Below are positions 4,860-5,579 of a DNA stretch of 5,579 nucleotides, in pieces. Source of the stretch: Coriobacteriaceae bacterium. Lineage in GTDB: Bacteria > Actinomycetota > Coriobacteriia > Coriobacteriales > UBA8131. Numbering within the stretch: position 1 is the first letter of the stretch; every line of letters begins with the position of its first letter. The stretch is taken from positions 1 through 5,579 of the forward strand of contig JAAYYH010000153.1 of the NCBI GenBank assembly GCA_012515495.1. Direction: 5' to 3'. A model generated the notes under the pieces. The model was given only the letters and a program-made list of their open reading frames with translations. It did no database searches and was not told the origin of the DNA. The translations under genes were made by a program, and so were the position numbers.

Positions 4860-5579
4860 TTATTTCTTCTCCCAGCATCTCTTGCTATCTTCGTACTTGA
4901 CTGGGTTTTTAGGCGTGGTGCTTCCTGTCAGGGCATGAATTGTCGCATATCGTCCCATATCCATGTAAGAGCCACAGCACAAACCTCCCTGCGCCAGGTT
5001 CCATTCGAGGCCGCCGCAGATATCGCCAGCTCCAGAGCCTACTGAATAGAGACCCTTGATGACGTTGTTCTCTTTGTCCAGGACTCGATAGAATCGATCG
5101 ACCATAACGCCAGAGTTGATGGCACTGCAACGGATCCATTGACGGATGCCCCAGTAAGGAGGAGTATCGATGGGTTTCAGGTTCTCCTTAAGAACTCCGT
5201 ACTCGAGATCCATTCCGGATTCACAGTAGGAATTCCACTTCTCGACGCTTGCTTTCAGGCCCTCTGCCGGTATACCCAATTCTTCCGCGAGCTCATCTAG
5301 GGTGTCCGCACGATGGGTGTCGATTAGTTCCGTATAGACACCAGCGGGGTTGTCGAGAAAGCCGGGGATGTAGTTTTCCAGAGATTTCACGGGCACAGCC
5401 TTCGCGTTGTATTTCGTGAAGTAGTCGTTATCGAAGATCCTGAAGAATCTGCCCGGATCCTCAGCATCCTCACGACGACGCAGCGAGAGGTCCCATGATT
5501 CCATGGGGATCTCCTCATTCATAAAGCGCTCGCCCTTCTCATCGAGAGCCATGAATGGATAGCGAGTGATCATCATTGG
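4860..5579 (-). CDS. FAD-dependent fumarate-reductase-like oxidoreductase, C-terminal part (cut by window edge)
   Basis: The last 239 residues of a second flavoprotein, open to the window edge. The ATGs near 5574 are internal: the frame continues upstream, and the FAD GxGxxG region expected at the N-terminus is missing. 'MALDEKGERFMNEE' corresponds to the GKRFxNE landmark of this family. A helical stretch with 'DTLDELAEELGIPAEGLKASVEKWNSYCESGMDLEYG' matches the capping-domain end, and 'VIKGLYSVGSGAGDICGGLEW...GRYA' matches the C-terminal FAD-contacting region that normally reads GLYAAGE.tGG....GR.AG. As in the first flavoprotein, the fumarate-reductase histidine before the GG motif is absent (PPYWGIRQWIRCSAINSGV). 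Whether it has a Tat signal cannot be seen. It converges with the MerR-type gene, from which a hairpin separates it. It may be part of the same regulated system, but adjacency is the only evidence. Confidence 0.85.
   Translation of the reverse strand, partial: PMMITRYPFMALDEKGERFMNEEIPMESWDLSLRRREDAEDPGRFFRIFDNDYFTKYNAKAVPVKSLENYIPGFLDNPAGVYTELIDTHRADTLDELAEELGIPAEGLKASVEKWNSYCESGMDLEYGVLKENLKPIDTPPYWGIRQWIRCSAINSGVMVDRFYRVLDKENNVIKGLYSVGSGAGDICGGLEWNLAQGGLCCGSYMDMGRYATIHALTGSTTPKNPVKYEDSKRCWEKK

Noticed and set aside
4579..5045. Frames of 81-91 codons around the convergent intergenic region
   Set aside because: They cross the terminator hairpin and overlap the ends of two recognised genes in other frames. 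Their hydrophobic stretches come from reading the complementary strand.
1..5579. CRISPR array, tRNA, rRNA, toxin-antitoxin pair, retron or other defence system
   Set aside because: No regularly spaced repeats, no cloverleaf or rRNA-like stretches, and no matching protein families were seen.

Overview
The window most likely comes from a member of the Eggerthellaceae (Coriobacteriia), anaerobic gut or oral actinobacteria. This is inferred from gene content: a Tat-exported lipoprotein of the fumarate-reductase-like flavoprotein family next to dedicated one-component regulators, plus a second flavoprotein of the same superfamily. These bacteria carry such genes in large numbers as terminal reductases for diverse organic electron acceptors. 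No ribosomal or other marker gene is present, so genus is not claimed.

Layout, left to right. (1) Positions 1-784, minus strand: the first 261 codons of an IS1182-family transposase, cut by the window edge, with its own Shine-Dalgarno (SD) sequence and an extended -10 promoter. Its outer end lies somewhere in the AT-rich stretch at about 820-870, but no terminal repeat can be assigned. (2) A 12-bp hairpin (875-907), then an AraC-type regulator (982-1893, plus) with an N-terminal DNA-binding domain and a C-terminal GyrI-like ligand-binding domain. A strong in-frame internal SD/ATG sits exactly at the domain junction. (3) A 112-bp spacer with repeated TTCAA(C) words, then a Tat lipoprotein FAD-dependent reductase (2006-3694, plus) closed by a clear intrinsic terminator. 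(4) A leader of roughly 120-150 nt with repeats, then a MerR-type regulator (plus, ending at 4688), also with a GyrI-like C-terminal domain. Its best-supported start codon is AUU at 3891. (5) A 13-bp terminator hairpin between converging genes. (6) The C-terminal 239 residues of a second FAD-dependent oxidoreductase (4860-5579, minus), running off the window.

Working model (inference): the AraC regulator senses a small organic ligand and controls the flavoprotein downstream. The flavoprotein acts outside the membrane on an unsaturated or otherwise reducible compound and takes electrons from a membrane carrier encoded elsewhere, since no cytochrome gene is visible. The MerR regulator may control itself, the flavoprotein, or the convergent second flavoprotein. 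By eye, both flavoproteins lack the histidine and arginine residues that define true fumarate reductases, so their substrates are probably not fumarate.
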